This document shows, piece after piece, positions 11,000-22,475 of a DNA stretch of 64,000 nucleotides (its first letter is position 1; each line of letters starts with the position of its first letter). A program made the position numbers and the translations under genes. A model generated the notes under the pieces. It made no database searches. It was given only the letters and a program-made list of their open reading frames with translations, and was not told the origin of the DNA. The DNA is from Heterohyrax brucei (lineage: Eukaryota; Chordata; Mammalia; Hyracoidea; Procaviidae), in NCBI GenBank assembly GCA_028571685.1, contig CM053142.1, positions 132,796,796 to 132,860,795 on the forward strand, in the 5' to 3' direction.

Positions 11000-11859
11000 C
11001 TTAAGTTAAGGATAGGAAATTTCTAACATGGTCTGAGTTTCATGTAATTTATTCTTTTTAATAAAGGTAGTTTATGAAAAGTGTAGTAACATGAGCGTTT
11101 TCACATGAATACATTCACAGATTTTGGAAAAACTTCCTGTATCAGACTAAGGATTGAGAGTTGATGAAAATGTTGTTAATTGTTTATTTCAAGGGCTATA
11201 GCAGCCAGAATCCACGTAAACAGGAGGGGATTCTGACATCCCATGTATACGGTAAATGCTGATCTCTTCAGCATTAATGCTTCCATCAGATGGGTCGGCT
11301 GGCCCTGGCAGTTTGAGTTAGGAAGCGGACCAAGGGAAACAGTAGGCAAAGCTGCCAAGGATGAAAGCTCTGTACAGTAAAAGGAGGATTTATGAAACAC
11401 CTGGGACTCAGATTAAATTCGACTGCCAGTTTCGTGGTTGTTGAAAGGCAGAAAGTTCAAAGTCTTGCTTCTAAAAGGCTTCTGTTTCAGATAAATTTTG
11501 GGATGACTGCATATTCTCCACATCGATGAACTGTGAACTAGCTTCAGAGCTCTGAAATCCCCCAGATGCATTGCAAATTAGGCCAGTGCAAGAATATGTT
11601 GTGAGAATTTTTTTTATGAAGTGTGTAGAAATTTTGCTTATGTGATAAAAGCATATTTTTAAAAACCTTAATTCTGAAAATGTCATTGGTTTCCTAATGA
11701 CTAACACAATTTTTGAATGTTAAAACTATTTTGATATAATTTACTTATTTAAATAGTAAGAGGAGACAAGACATTATGATTTCAATAGATGGCAAAAGAC
11801 ATTTGGCCAACTCTTGCACATATCCTAAGTTAAAACTTTGGCAATATGGGTGTGTAATT
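11000..11859. other. No recognised feature
   Basis: Single-copy-looking sequence with no repeat family or credible exon that I recognise. Confidence 0.45.
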
Positions 11860-12055
11860 TTTTCCCCCAAATAGTTGCCATCTAGTTGATTTTAACTCAT
11901 GACAATCTCATGTGTGTTGGAGCAGAACTGTGTTCCATAGGGTTTTCAGTGACTGAGTTTTGAATAGTAGATTGCCAGGTCTTTCTTCTGAGTGCCTCCG
12001 CATGTATTCAAACTGCCAACTTTCTGGTTAGCAGCTGTGCCCAGTAACCACTTGC
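11860..12055 (-). mobile_element. Long-form AfroSINE
   Basis: Antisense longer AfroSINE variant: 'tgccatctagttgattttaa', 'ggagcagaactgtgttccat', 'gtagattgccaggtctttct' and 'ggttagcagctgtgcccagt'. The 'gattgccaggtctttcttct' segment distinguishes it from the short form. It is diverged. Confidence 0.85.
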
Positions 12056-12384
12056 ACCCCCAAGAACTGACTCTCTGTGTCTGTCTCTACACACACAAAC
12101 ACACACGCATATAATCTTCCTTAACATATTAAAAACATTCTCTATATCAACCCAATAACTGGCGTTTTGCTTAATCACGAAACTCTATGTATTTCTATTA
12201 TACACTGGGCCAATTTACTACAGCTGCTTTTATTGTGTTTTACAACTAGAAACCAAAGCAATTAGTAGAAATAGTAGTACAAATAAAAAGATGAAAAGTA
12301 TTCCATTAAATTATTTTATGGATTATTTATCTCATTTAAATCCATGTAGTCATGAATTAAAGTGGGAGTAAATAGAGGGAAGAA
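12056..12384. other. No recognised feature
   Basis: AT-rich, with a short CA-rich stretch near 12091-12110. No gene or repeat family is recognised. Confidence 0.45.
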
Positions 12385-12722
12385 TTGTGGTTTCACGGTA
12401 AAATTCTCATCTGCCATTCAGGAGATCAGAAGTCCCCAGTCTGATAACTAGCCAACGTGCTTCCAGCCCAGTCACCACTCATCTGTCAGTGGAGGTTTGT
12501 GTGTCGCTATAACTGAATAGGTTTCAGTGGAGCTTCCAGATAAAGATGGACCAGGAAAAATACCTGAAGATCCACATCTAAATAGAAGCTAAAGTGTCAA
12601 GACCATAATGGTCTGCTCCTCGGCCCATCAACGGGATGGCACAGGACTGGGTAGCATTTGGCTTGTTTTGCATGGGCTCACCATAAGTCCATGTTGATGC
12701 AACAGCAGCTAACAGTTACAGG
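12385..12722 (+). mobile_element. tRNA-Gly-headed SINE with RTE tail
   Basis: The head 'gtggtttcacggtaaaattc' and 'tcatctgccattcaggagat' resembles tRNA-Gly(GCC) with its A-box; the B-box region ('agtccccagtctgataacta') is eroded. The middle 'aggtttcagtggagcttcca' is shared with the RTE-derived composites at 26262 and 50032. The tail 'gggatggcacaggactgggt' to 'caacagcagctaaca' is the RTE 3' end. The head would supply the pol III promoter and the tail the LINE recognition. Confidence 0.8.
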
Positions 12723-13013
12723 CTGCTGGGTTTTCCTTCAGGCAGATGTCATGCGGAGTAGGTAGAGGGTGAGATTCAACTAGGGTTGTGTTTTGTCAAG
12801 TTAATATGACAAAGAGAGAGAGCAGCAAAGGAATTTGAGTACACACCCAGAAATAATGATTGTGGTGGTCATAGATTTTAAGCTGGGAAAAAAAGAAAGT
12901 GAGACTGGGGTGAGGGACCAGGAAAACATTCTAGAATCGATGGACTGGAAGTCCTGATGAGGTGAGATGAATTTTAGAGGAAATAAACTAGAAAGACAAG
13001 AGGTGGAGGTGGA

Positions 13014-13582
13014 TGTCTTAGTCATCTGGTACTGCTCTAACAGAAATAGCACATTTGGATGGTTTTAACAAAGAAAAGTTTAATTCTCATACAGTCCAGT
13101 GAGCTAGAAGTCCAAATTCAAGGTACCAGCTCCAGGGCAGTGCATTCTCTCTCTGTTGGCTCTGGACGAAGGTCCTTGTGTTGCATCCGGGTTTATTTGC
13201 TCTGACATTCCATCTTGGTGCAGGAGCCTCGGGTCTGAGGCACACCCTTGGCTCTCGGTGCTGCTTTCTTGATGGTATGAGGTCCCCAACTCTGCTTGCT
13301 GCCTTTTCATTTTATCTCTTATTGGATAAAAGGATAAAAGGTGGTGCAAGCCACACTCTAGGGAAATTCCCCTTACACTGAAGCAGGGAGGTGACCTTAG
13401 GAAGGGTGTTACAGCCCCATCCTAAATCTCTTTAACATAATCCAATCTGTTAGCCACAGACAGAGGTTAGGATTTATAGTATAGGGAAATCATAAAATGG
13501 AGGAAAATTACAGAATACTGGGAATCACGGCCCAGCTAAATTGCTACAGGTATTTTGGGGGGATACAGTTCAATCCATGACA
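13014..13582 (-). mobile_element. MaLR-like solo LTR
   Basis: Antisense LTR from 'tgtcttagtcatctggtact' to 'cagttcaatccatgaca'. The flanks 'gtgga' (13009-13013) and 'gtgag' (13583-13587) are a degraded 5-bp duplication. It contains 'cttattggataaaaggataa', the promoter-like area in reverse, and 'tacagccccatcctaaatct'. Same subfamily as the copies at 482, 46991 and 62244. Confidence 0.88.
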
Positions 13583-14407
13583 GTGAGGACGTGAAACTGA
13601 TATGACGAAGGAGTGGCAGTTGTTAATGAATAATGAGATTTACAGTCCAACTCTGGGGGTGAATGGCTGAGGTAGGGTGCAGGACAAGGACTCAAAGGAG
13701 CTGAGAGACCAGCCTGTTGGAAAAATCGTATTTGTAGATCAAGAATTGAGATATGAGAGAATGACATTGAGCCATGAATTTAAGGCTTTTTTAATTGGTT
13801 CAATTTTCTTTGATAAACAGGCACCAATTCAAGTACTAATGCCAAAACAGTTGCTGTGTTGCAAAGATTGTCTCAATAAAACACAGGTAAACATCTTTCT
13901 TGTGTTCTTTTTCAGCTAAGATCTATCTGACGTCAGCAATGATACCCCTTGTTCCATGTTCGCTTCTGAATACAGGCTGAGTTTCTGGCAGTTCCCTGCT
14001 CATATACTGCTGCAACTGCTTTGAATGATCTTCAGCAAAATTTTACATATTTGTGATGTTCACGATACTGTTCAATAATTTCTGCACTCTGTTGGATAAC
14101 CTTTCTTTATAATGGACACAAATATAGATCTCTTCCAGCCAGTGGCTGGATAACTGTCTTCTAAATTTGTTGGTATAGGTGAGCAAATACTTTCAGAATT
14201 TTATCAGTTTGTTGTAATTAGTATTTTGTCAAGTTCTGAAGCCTTGTGTTTTGCCAGTGACTCGGTGCAGCTTGAATTTCTTCCTTAAATTTTATCAGTC
14301 CCTGATCATATGCTACTGCCTGAGATGGCTGAATGTCTACCAATTCTTTTTGATACAGTGACTGTATGTCCCCCCCCCCCTTCTTTTAATGCTTCCTACA
14401 TTGTTCA

Positions 14408-14561
14408 GGGAAATCCTGGTGGCACAGTGGTTTGTCTACTAATCCAAAGCTCTGCAGTTCAAGTCCACCAGGCACTCCTTGGAAAGCTGATGGAGCAGTT
14501 GTACTCTGTCCTACAGGGTTGCTATGAGTCAGAACTGACTCAGCAGCAATGAGTGGGTATG
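14408..14561 (+). mobile_element. AfroSINE in the antisense RTE
   Basis: Sense AfroSINE: 'aatcctggtggcacagtggt', 'gttcaagtccaccaggcact', 'ggttgctatgagtcagaact'. The 7-bp target duplication 'ttgttca' lies at 14401-14407 and 14562-14568. Confidence 0.93.
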
Positions 14562-15318
14562 TTGTTCAATATTTTGCCCATAGAATCCTTCGTCATTGCA
14601 ACTCAAGGTTGGATCTTTTTTTTTCTTCAGTTCTTTCAGCTTGAGAAATGCATTGCGTGTTCTCTTTTGTTTCTCTAACTCCAGGTCTGTGCCCACTTCA
14701 TTAAAATACTTTACTCTGACTTCTCAAGCTGCCCTTTGAAATCTTCTGTTCAGTTCTTTTACTTCATTATCTCTTCTGTTCACCTTAGCTACTCTACATT
14801 CAAGAGCAAATTTCAGAGTATTTTCTGACCTCCATTTTGGTCTTTTCTTTCTTTTTATGACCCATGTCTTCTTCATGTATGATAACTTTGATGTCATTCT
14901 ATAACTCATCTGTTATTCAGTCATTAGTGTTCAATGTGTCAAATCTGTGCTTGAGATGGTCTCTAAATTCAGGTGGGATATACTCAGAGCCATACTTTCA
15001 CCCTTATAGACTTGTCTTAATTTTTTTCCGCTTCAAATTAAACTACCTGCATATAAGCAGTTGATGGTCCATTCCTCAGTCAGCCCCTGGCCTTGTTCTG
15101 ACTGATAATAAGTTTTCCATCATTTCTTTCTACAGACACAGTAGATTTGATTCCTGTGTATGCTATCTTGTGAGCTCTACATGTATAGTTGCCTTTTGTG
15201 TTGTTGAAACAATGTGTTTTCCAAAGAATAGATTGTTGGTCTTGTAAAATCTTACCATTTGATCGTCTGCATTGTTTCTAGCGCTAACACCATGTTTTCC
15301 AATTATTGATCCTTGTTT

Positions 15319-15487
15319 GGAAAATTTGGTGGCATAATGATTAAGAGTTACAACTGTTAACCAAAAGGTGAGAAGTTTGAACACCCTTGGCACTCCTTGG
15401 AAACTCCATGGGGCAGTTCTGCTCTGTCCTATAGGGTTGCTACAGGTCAGAACCAGCTTGATGGCAGTGTGCTTTGTTTTGGTTTTG
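15319..15487 (+). mobile_element. AfroSINE in the antisense RTE
   Basis: Sense AfroSINE: 'tttggtggcataatgattaa', 'cactccttggaaactccatg', 'gcagtgtgctttgttttggt'. The target duplication 'gatccttgttt' (15308-15318) and 'gattcttgttt' (15488-15498) differs at one base. Confidence 0.93.
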
Positions 15488-15695
15488 GATTCTTGTTTCC
15501 TTCTACCTTTTGCATTCTAAACACCAGTAATTATCAGTGTATCCTGAATGCATGTTTGATCAGTTTCAGACTGCAGAAATTGATAAAAATTTTCAATTTC
15601 TTCATCTTTGGCACTAGGGGCTGGTGTACAAATTTGAATAATAGTCCTATTAACTGGTCTTTCTTGTAAGCATGTGAATATTGTCCTATCTTCTC

Positions 15696-16062
15696 TTCAG
15701 CTTTAACTTGACCTTGCATATGGGCAAATGATAATCTGTTCCTCAGTCAGCTCTTAGCCTTGTTCTGGCTGATAATAATGAGCTTCTTCATCATCTCTTT
15801 CCACAGATGTAGTAGGTTTGAGTCCCATGTATGCTATCTGGTAAAGTTCACGAGTATAGTTGCCTTTTATATTATTGAAAAAATGCATTTCCAATTAATA
15901 GATTTCTGGTCTTGCAAAATTTTATCACATGATAAATTTGAGGATGAGTATGACACCATTTCTGTTCAATTTGTCATTCCTACCATTGTAGACTATATTA
16001 TTTTCCAAATCAAAATGGCCAGTACCAGTTCATCTCATCTCTCTAATGTGTGAGATATCTAT
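15696..16062 (-). mobile_element. Second antisense RTE piece (endonuclease start)
   Basis: From about 15700 the RTE linker and endonuclease sequence appears again: 'ctgttcctcagtcagctctt' near 15738 parallels 'ccattcctcagtcagcccct' near 15069. It ends at the EN start ('aaaatggccagtaccagttc' near 16010, the reverse of the conserved 'ggactggtattggcc'). An internal deletion removes part of EN after about 15945. Confidence 0.82.
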
Positions 16063-16104
16063 CTTTAAGAGATCCATTTTACTAATATATCTGAGACTAA
16101 CCCC

Positions 16105-16580
16105 TTGCAAAAATGGCCCTTTAATGAGTAAAGTGTACCTGACCCAAGCTATGGTCTTTTAAATCACTTGTATGCATGTTAAAGCTGGGGAATGAAAAAA
16201 CAGAATTGATGCATTTGAATTCTGTTGCTAGCAAAAATACTGAATATACCTTGAACTGTTGGAAGAACAAACAAATTATCTTAAAAGAAATACGATGGCA
16301 GTGCCCCTCAGAATCAAGGATGTTGAGACTTCATCTTACTTCCTTTGGACATTGTTATCAAGAGAGACCAATCCATAGAGAGGACATCAAGTTTGCTAAA
16401 GCAGAGGGTCAGCAAAAATTAGAGAAGCCCTCCATGAGATAGACTGGTACAACTGCTGCAACAATGGGTTCAAATATACCAGCAACCGTGAAGCTGGTAC
16501 AGAATTGGGCAACATTTCATTCTGTTGTATACAGAGTCACCACGAGTGATTGCTGACTCATCAGTAACTAACAACAACCC
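16105..16580 (+). mobile_element. RTE 3' end, sense orientation
   Basis: The fragment contains 'gtacctgacccaagctatgg', 'gaatataccttgaactgttg', 'ggacattgttatcaagagag', 'gtcagcaaaaattagagaag' and the tail 'cagtaactaacaacaac'. It lies tail-out behind the antisense RTE pieces, giving an inverted arrangement. Confidence 0.88.
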
Positions 16581-18129
16581 CTTCCATACTTCCCAGAGCA
16601 AGAGTTGGCTTCCTGCAGGGTACGACCACTTGTAAATACCATGAGAGAATACTGAGGAGGCCAAGAGTTCACACATCAGACACCTGAAACTGCAAGACTC
16701 AGACCTGAGCTCCTGATCACACAGAGGCAGTCTGATACTGCCTCAGTCATGAATTCTGAGAGGGCAGAATGTGGCAAGTTTAACAAAGCATGAATCCCTG
16801 GTCTTCATTATACCAGAAGAGATGCTGGTATCTTTCCCAACGCAGGGCCCTTATTGGTCCACAGAGCGGGACTACAGTCATAGTTAATCACTTTGCCCTG
16901 TCCCAGAGAGTGAGAGACAAATGTGGAACCACACACCTGCTTCTATCCTTGCTTCTGTAAGTCTCCTTAAATAAGCATTGTTCCAGGTTTAGTGTCTGTC
17001 ATGTCAAACCATTCATCCTGTGTGCTCAGTGAGTAAATAATATTGAACTCCTCCTTTTCTTCTTCCTAGCTTTATATTCCAAGAAAAACCAGAGAGAGAG
17101 AGAGAGAGAGAGAAAGTAATAAATTTCCTAAGAATACATTCAGGGCTATGTATTCTAATGACTTGCAAGAGTTTAAGTTAATAGTCTGGAAAAGGAAGAC
17201 TAAAACTAGACTTTGTTTTCCTTCTAAGTGTTAGGAAAGAAGAGATACTGGCCTGGATAGTCCAGTAGAAGAAGGAAACTCAAAGCAATTGGCATTTTGC
17301 AGTACCAGCAATAGATTGGTAAGGCCAGTGTGAGGCTCCTGGGGCAGCCCTTCGTATTCCCTAAGTCATGGCAGATGTCACAGAATGCTGTTCTGCTGGT
17401 TATCCCCCAGAAGTTTGTTTTGTACAGTTAGGGAACCACTGCCAGTGATTTGTGGTTGGCACCAAGTACCCATCACATGTGCCTTCTGTGATAAAGAGTG
17501 CATTGACCATATAACTCAGAGGAGATGCATCCTGGGCATTGAACACTGGATGACAGCCAGTATGGTACATCTGAAAATTTTACTTTGACAACAATTATTT
17601 TGGGAAACCTATTAGCATTCCCGACGAATGCACAGCATCTAACACTCTCCTTGCTTTTATCTCCTTGCCACCAGCTACATTATAGCAGGCTTAGTTCAAT
17701 TACTGATGGTAATTAAATCTGAATATAATCCAATGCATAGTTTTGCAATTCTTAATTCCACCTTGAAACTGAGCTACTATGAGACTACTGACAAAAAATT
17801 GAGATCAGTATTGTGGGTTTTAAAGTCAGACAGATGTGACTTTGTATCAGTTTGTTATCTCTTGGACCTTAAGTAAGTTTTATAATGTCCTAGAATCTCT
17901 TCTAAATAATGGAGTCTATAATACTAATCACCTTGAGGGTAACTCTAATCTACCATGAAAATTTAATGACAATATATGTAAAGTATGTAGTATGGAGCCT
18001 GGAACAGGATTATAATGTCATCAATGGTAACTATTGCTCTAAATGTATACATAACACAGCTTCCAGATACACTCCAATCATTGGTGGTCATGCAGTTTTC
18101 CTTTTTCAAGGGTAGACTTCTTTGCATGC
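16581..18129. other. Long stretch without a recognised element
   Basis: No gene or known repeat is recognised, apart from a (GA)n run at about 17089-17113. 'cttaaataagcattgttcca' near 16970 is reminiscent of an LTR end but is not enough to call one. Confidence 0.4.
17089..17113. repeat. (GA)n simple repeat
   Basis: About twelve tandem GA units. Confidence 0.95.
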
Positions 18130-18285
18130 TGCTATTGTTAGATGCTCTCAAGTCAGTTCTCACTCATAGTGACTCCACACAACAGAGTAGACCAGGTTTT
18201 CTTGGCGGTATCTGGGTGGGTTTGAACTGCCAACCTTTCAGTTAGCAGCTGAGCATTTACCCATTTGTGCCACCAGAGATCCTTT
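18130..18285 (-). mobile_element. AfroSINE
   Basis: Antisense copy: 'ttagatgctctcaagtcagt', 'actccacacaacagagtaga', 'tgggtttgaactgccaacct' and 'tttgtgccaccagagatcct'. Confidence 0.88.
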
Positions 18286-18289
18286 CAAC

Positions 18290-19055
18290 TATTGTTAGCC
18301 ATCAAAAAATAAAAAAATAAAAAAAATGTAGGCAGCTGTTTCCATGTGGCTTTCTGATTACGTGAGTCATTGTTAAAAACCTTGGCTGCCCTGACCAAAA
18401 CTTTGATGGGTTTGTAAGCTGTTCCAGAAATGGATCATTCTTTTGTTTTGTTGTTGTGTTTCTTTTTCTCTTTTAGTGGGAAAATAGAAGGATGGGGATT
18501 TTATGTGTGAATGTTACAATTTGTTAGCCTCTGTGTTTCCTATAATTTTATGAACTTCCGGAAGGAAGGAACTAGGTCATAGGTAATCACAACCACACCC
18601 CTGTGATAAAAGCAGGGAAGGCCCTTCAACTGTAAGAATTATGTCCCCAGACAATGATCCTGGGCCCAAAATAAAGGAGGGAGACTCATGAAGTTTCTCC
18701 CAAAGCCACAGAACTCTAAAACAACAGATATCTCACCACTGCTGGAAATTCTTCCCTGAGCCAGAAAGAAAAGGCATAGAATTATCCCAGCTTCTGCCTT
18801 CTGCTCACCTTCCAGTCTCCCACTAGTGCTTCCTTGAACCACGTGCCAAGAGAAAGTGGAAAACAACTTCTAAGAGCCAGGCCCCTGGAATACACAACAT
18901 CCAGGACAGGGACAAACACGGGGCAAGGATGGTGCAGGGGAAGGGGAAGGGCAGCAACGGGTCTGAGGCCCAGCAGGAAAATACCTGACACACAGGCCTT
19001 CTTTCAGTTCCATGAAAAGGACGTGCTCTTTCCAGTTTCCAGTTAGTTTATATAT
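18290..19055. other. Probably old repeat-derived sequence, family not assigned
   Basis: An A-rich stretch at 18304-18328 is followed by unassigned sequence. The part 'attcttccctgagccagaaa' to 'gggaaggggaagggcagcaa' has the feel of an ancient interspersed repeat, but I cannot name it. Confidence 0.35.
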
Positions 19056-19059
19056 TCTG

Positions 19060-19365
19060 AGTCCTCTGCCTGTAATTCTTTTCCCACAGCTACTCACCCG
19101 GCTGCTGCTTTCTCACCGTTCAGGTCCCAGCTTAAATATCACTTCTTCGTGGGTGCCTTCCTTAGTTACCTATCTGAAGAATAGCTCCCCTTTTGGTAAT
19201 TTTTTAAAACTCTCTGGCTAAACTTTATATACATGTAATTATTGGTTTCATGTCTTCCTATCCAGGAGGAAGATGTATCTGTTTTGCTTCCCACTGCATT
19301 GTCAGAATGTAGCACTGTGGTTAGCATATATAGTTGCCACTCATTAAATAGTGGTTGTAATTATC
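19060..19365 (+). mobile_element. L2 LINE 3' end
   Basis: The sequence contains 'gttcaggtcccagcttaaat', 'tatcacttcttcgtgggtgc', 'gatgtatctgttttgcttcc' and 'gccactcattaaatagtggt'. This is the common L2 3' end with its '...caataaatattt'-like finish. Confidence 0.6.
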
Positions 19366-19404
19366 TATTTAGCTATTTAACCTATGTAACTACTTACTGC
19401 TTTG

Positions 19405-19560
19405 GACAGAAATGCTGGTGGTATAGTGGTTAAATGCTAAGGCTGCTAACCCTAAGGCTGGCAGCTCAAATATGCCAGGTGCTCCTTGGAAGCTCTACAG
19501 AGCAGTTCTGTTCTGTCCTGTAGCGTTTCTATCATCTCAACGGCAGTGGGTTTTATTGCT
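19405..19560 (+). mobile_element. AfroSINE, short form
   Basis: Sense copy: 'aatgctggtggtatagtggt', 'aggtgctccttggaagctct', 'gttctgttctgtcctgtagc', 'ctcaacggcagtgggtttta'. Confidence 0.9.
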
Positions 19561-19565
19561 TTGAA

Positions 19566-19815
19566 TGAAAATCTCTGGGTGGTACAAATTGTTTTCCTCC
19601 CACTACTAACCTGAAGATGACAATTTGAATCCACCCAGCCACATTGCTGGAAGGGGCAACCTTTCAGTTAGCAGCCACGTACTTTTAATTGTTTACACTA
19701 TTAGGGCTCCTTCTCATAAAGACGACATGCAAGAAAAACCTATGGAACAGTTCTCTCTGTAACATCTGAGGTCGCCATGAGTTGGAATTGACTCAGTGAC
19801 AGTGGGTATATTGTT
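19566..19815 (+). mobile_element. AfroSINE, long form, directly behind the short form
   Basis: Sense copy of the longer variant: 'atctctgggtggtacaaatt', 'gacaatttgaatccacccag', 'cctatggaacagttctctct', 'gtcgccatgagttggaattg'. It is more diverged than the neighbour and contains extra sequence in its middle. Confidence 0.78.
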
Positions 19816-20554
19816 CTGAATAGTAATCGAATAATCAGATGGAGATATCTGGAATATATATTCATTTCTTCCTGATGCCATTTTCTTTTTCTAATACTCA
19901 GTAATTACAAGTTGAATGAGCCTGCTCCTTGAACAATTTTTAACCCTTTGGAATACCAAAACTTCTACATCTTGAGGCATCAAAGGCTATTAGGGGAAAG
20001 TTGATGCCTTCTTTGAACTGTCAAAACAGAAACCATGTTGGCAAACTTGAAATAAACAAAATTCCCTTCATCAACTGATCTGTAGCTGGAAATATATATA
20101 TACAGTAGGTTGATTTGTCATCTCCAAAATCTGTTTATGTTCCCACATTCTGGTTTGGATCTTCTGGTTTTTGGTCTCTACAACTATTGAGTAATATATT
20201 TTCTTTGACACTACCCAGGAGATCTTCATTATTATTCTCCTACAGTCAATCAATTTTTCCTCAATAAATTGTGGTTCCTTCTTTTTTAGTATTCTTTCAG
20301 CTTCATGTGGAGTAGAGAAATGCCTCATCTTTTATATATAAAATAAACCCAGAATCCACACAAAGAAGGGCTGTTTTCTCTTTGGAGACTGTCTCTAAAA
20401 CTCTCTGGCTTTCATAACCTCAGGTTTCCTGATGCCAGCTTTGCTACATTATTAGGGGGTGGGGAGTTAGGTGGGCCATTGAGGCTGGCAGTGATCTTCT
20501 TTGGGTCATCAGCATGTATGGAGCAAAGTTCCAGGTTCATTTTTGCCATTACTC
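19816..20554. other. Unassigned; contains a lysine-rich minus-strand frame
   Basis: Nothing recognised apart from an 85-residue minus-strand frame at 20071-20328 rich in K, E and I, discussed under findings. Confidence 0.35.
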
Positions 20555-21100
20555 TAATATTTATTTATTCATCACTTATCAAATAGTTACTATGTGTTAG
20601 ATGCTGTATTAGACTGGGGATTCAATTACAAACAGGGTGTCATTCCTGTTCTCAAGGAGTTTACTGTGTAGAATAGGGAAGCAGGACAGTAACAATTATT
20701 TATCATTGTATGTTTAATGCTTTAAAAAAGGTTATAGAAAAAGAAAAGAGAGCACTATGGGAGTTCATGGGAGATCTTGACTCTAGCTTTGGATGGGTAT
20801 GAGTGGAGACAGTACAGCAAAGGCTTTCTGGAGGAAGTGATCCTCAAGCTGAAAGATGAATAGGAATTACCCAGGCAGAGAGTAGAAGAATGCTCTAGAA
20901 AGAGAAAAGAATATGTTTAGAAGTTCATAGGTGAATGACAGCAATGTGTGACTGAGGAACTACAAGAACTCCAGGGCCCGGACAGAGGAAGAGAGTAGGA
21001 AATGAGCTGAAGAATTAAGCAAGGGACAGACCTCGACAGTTTTACATCGTGTGGGAGCCTGTTCTTCATAATCAGGCCCTCCTGAACTAACTCAGGTTAA
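20555..21100 (+). mobile_element. Ancient mammalian interspersed repeat, family not named
   Basis: 'tactatgtgttagatgctgt', 'ctgttctcaaggagtttact', 'ggctttctggaggaagtgat' and 'aagctgaaagatgaatagga' match in order a very common mammalian repeat motif (ageing '...gtgccaggcactgt...ctcatggagcttac...'). I cannot give its formal name with certainty. Confidence 0.5.
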
Positions 21101-21127
21101 AAGGAATTGAGTATAGATGTAGAAAGA

Positions 21128-21345
21128 AGGCAGCATCTTGGAGTTAGCAATTTGGATTTAAAACTTGGTCCTATCACTAGCTTGTGACCTCGAAAGACTC
21201 TATTTGGAGGCTAAATAACTTAGTCTCCCTAAGACTCAGCTGCCTCATCAATAAAATGAAGATAATAAAACCTACCCTATAAGGTTATCATTGGAATTAA
21301 ATAATATAATACATGATACCATGTTACAAGCTCAATAATCATCAC
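21128..21345 (+). mobile_element. MIR SINE
   Basis: Sense MIR: 'tggatttaaaacttggtcct', 'tagcttgtgacctcgaaaga', 'actcagctgcctcatcaata' and 'aaggttatcattggaattaa', in the expected order. Confidence 0.85.
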
Positions 21346-21714
21346 GGAATCAATGAATTGCTATAATCAAGAATATCCATGCACAGCCTTGAATCAAAAA
21401 GTTAAGTGAATGCAAACTCAGCTAGGTTTCTCTCTAATTACCTGAGCATCATTTAGCATGCCTGGACCTGGTTGTATTTTTTGGTTGTTCTTGTTTGTTT
21501 GGTTTCTTTGGCTCTGTGCTCAGAGTGATAACATACATTTCACAATTTGATGTCATTTCATTGCCCAATAAATGAGTTGTTTGGGCGCAAGTGAATTATG
21601 TCCTCAGACTCATACTCATTGCAGTTCCTTGATGCCCATAAAATTTTAGAGATAAAAGGAACTGTAGAACTCATCCATGGTAGGAGGGAACAGAGCAGCA
21701 TGTTGGAGTAGAAA

Positions 21715-22165
21715 CATGGTATACAGCAAAAAGCTGACTACCCATCAGTAGGAGAAGGGATAAATAACTTGTATCTCTATGCTGTGAAATATTATTCACA
21801 ACTAAAAGAGATGAGATAGTTTTCTATGTACTAACATAGCTAGATCATCAAGACATACTGTTACAGTAAAAAGCAGGCTGAATAAAGATACTCATAGAAT
21901 ATACCGTCATTTTTTTTTCAGAGAAACTGAGCACACACACATAAACACTATGTTTTCTATGGCTACATGTGTATATATAAATGGATAGAAAAAGTCTAAA
22001 GGACACAAACTAAAATGGTAAGAGTGATTATAGTGACATGAGAACTTTGTAGGGACAGTGAGTAGTTTTAGAAGGCTTTTGCCTTCTTAGAGGCATTTTA
22101 ATTTTTAAGAAGGAGCTAGTCTTACTGTTTGTGTAATCAAAATTTATTTTTTTAAAAAAGAGAAC
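21715..22165 (+). mobile_element. Old L1M 3' end
   Basis: 'ctgactacccatcagtagga', 'gctgtgaaatattattcaca' and 'actaaaagagatgagatagt' are the C-terminal ORF2 part of old L1. 3' UTR-like sequence follows to about 22165. Confidence 0.7.
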
Positions 22166-22339
22166 AAGGACTTTAAGGTTGGATGAAACTGGCCCAATAT
22201 CTTGTTAACTCATTGACTTGGGAAGACTTGACCCTTTTGTCTTAATTTCTTTGTCTGCATATTGAGGATACTATCACCTGTCACACAGATTTGTCGTAAA
22301 ATCCAAAGTACAACTCCTTGTGCAATCTGATCTCTTCCT

Positions 22340-22475
22340 TTTTTTTTTTTTTTTACAAATTAGAAAACAGACTGCAAAATGACTGAATTACTTCCTCAAG
22401 GCCACTCAATTAAATAATATGAGACCAAAAGCCATAACCCTGGTCTCCTATATTACAATAATATCAGTATTACGC
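22340..22475 (-). mobile_element. MIR SINE fragment
   Basis: A 17-T run at about 22338 leads into antisense MIR: 'gaaaacagactgcaaaatga', 'acttcctcaaggccactcaa', 'cataaccctggtctcctata'. Confidence 0.6.

Larger units (their letters stand above)
13846..15695 (-). mobile_element. Antisense RTE LINE, endonuclease to RT, lacking its 3' end
   Basis: Read on the minus strand it runs from the endonuclease (15500-15695, 'accagtaattatcagtgtat' antisense) through the linker ('cttctgttcagttcttttac' near 14743, 'tctaaattcaggtgggatat' near 14962) into RT (13920-14380, 'tctggcagttccctgctcat'). It stops near 13846 inside RT, so the 3' half is missing, which is the reverse of normal 5' truncation. Two AfroSINEs are inserted. 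Many stops break the frame. Confidence 0.88.

Noticed and set aside
12385-12460. Possible tRNA-Gly gene.
   Set aside because: Resemblance is limited to an eroded A-box half and it continues into a SINE body with an RTE tail, so it is a SINE head.
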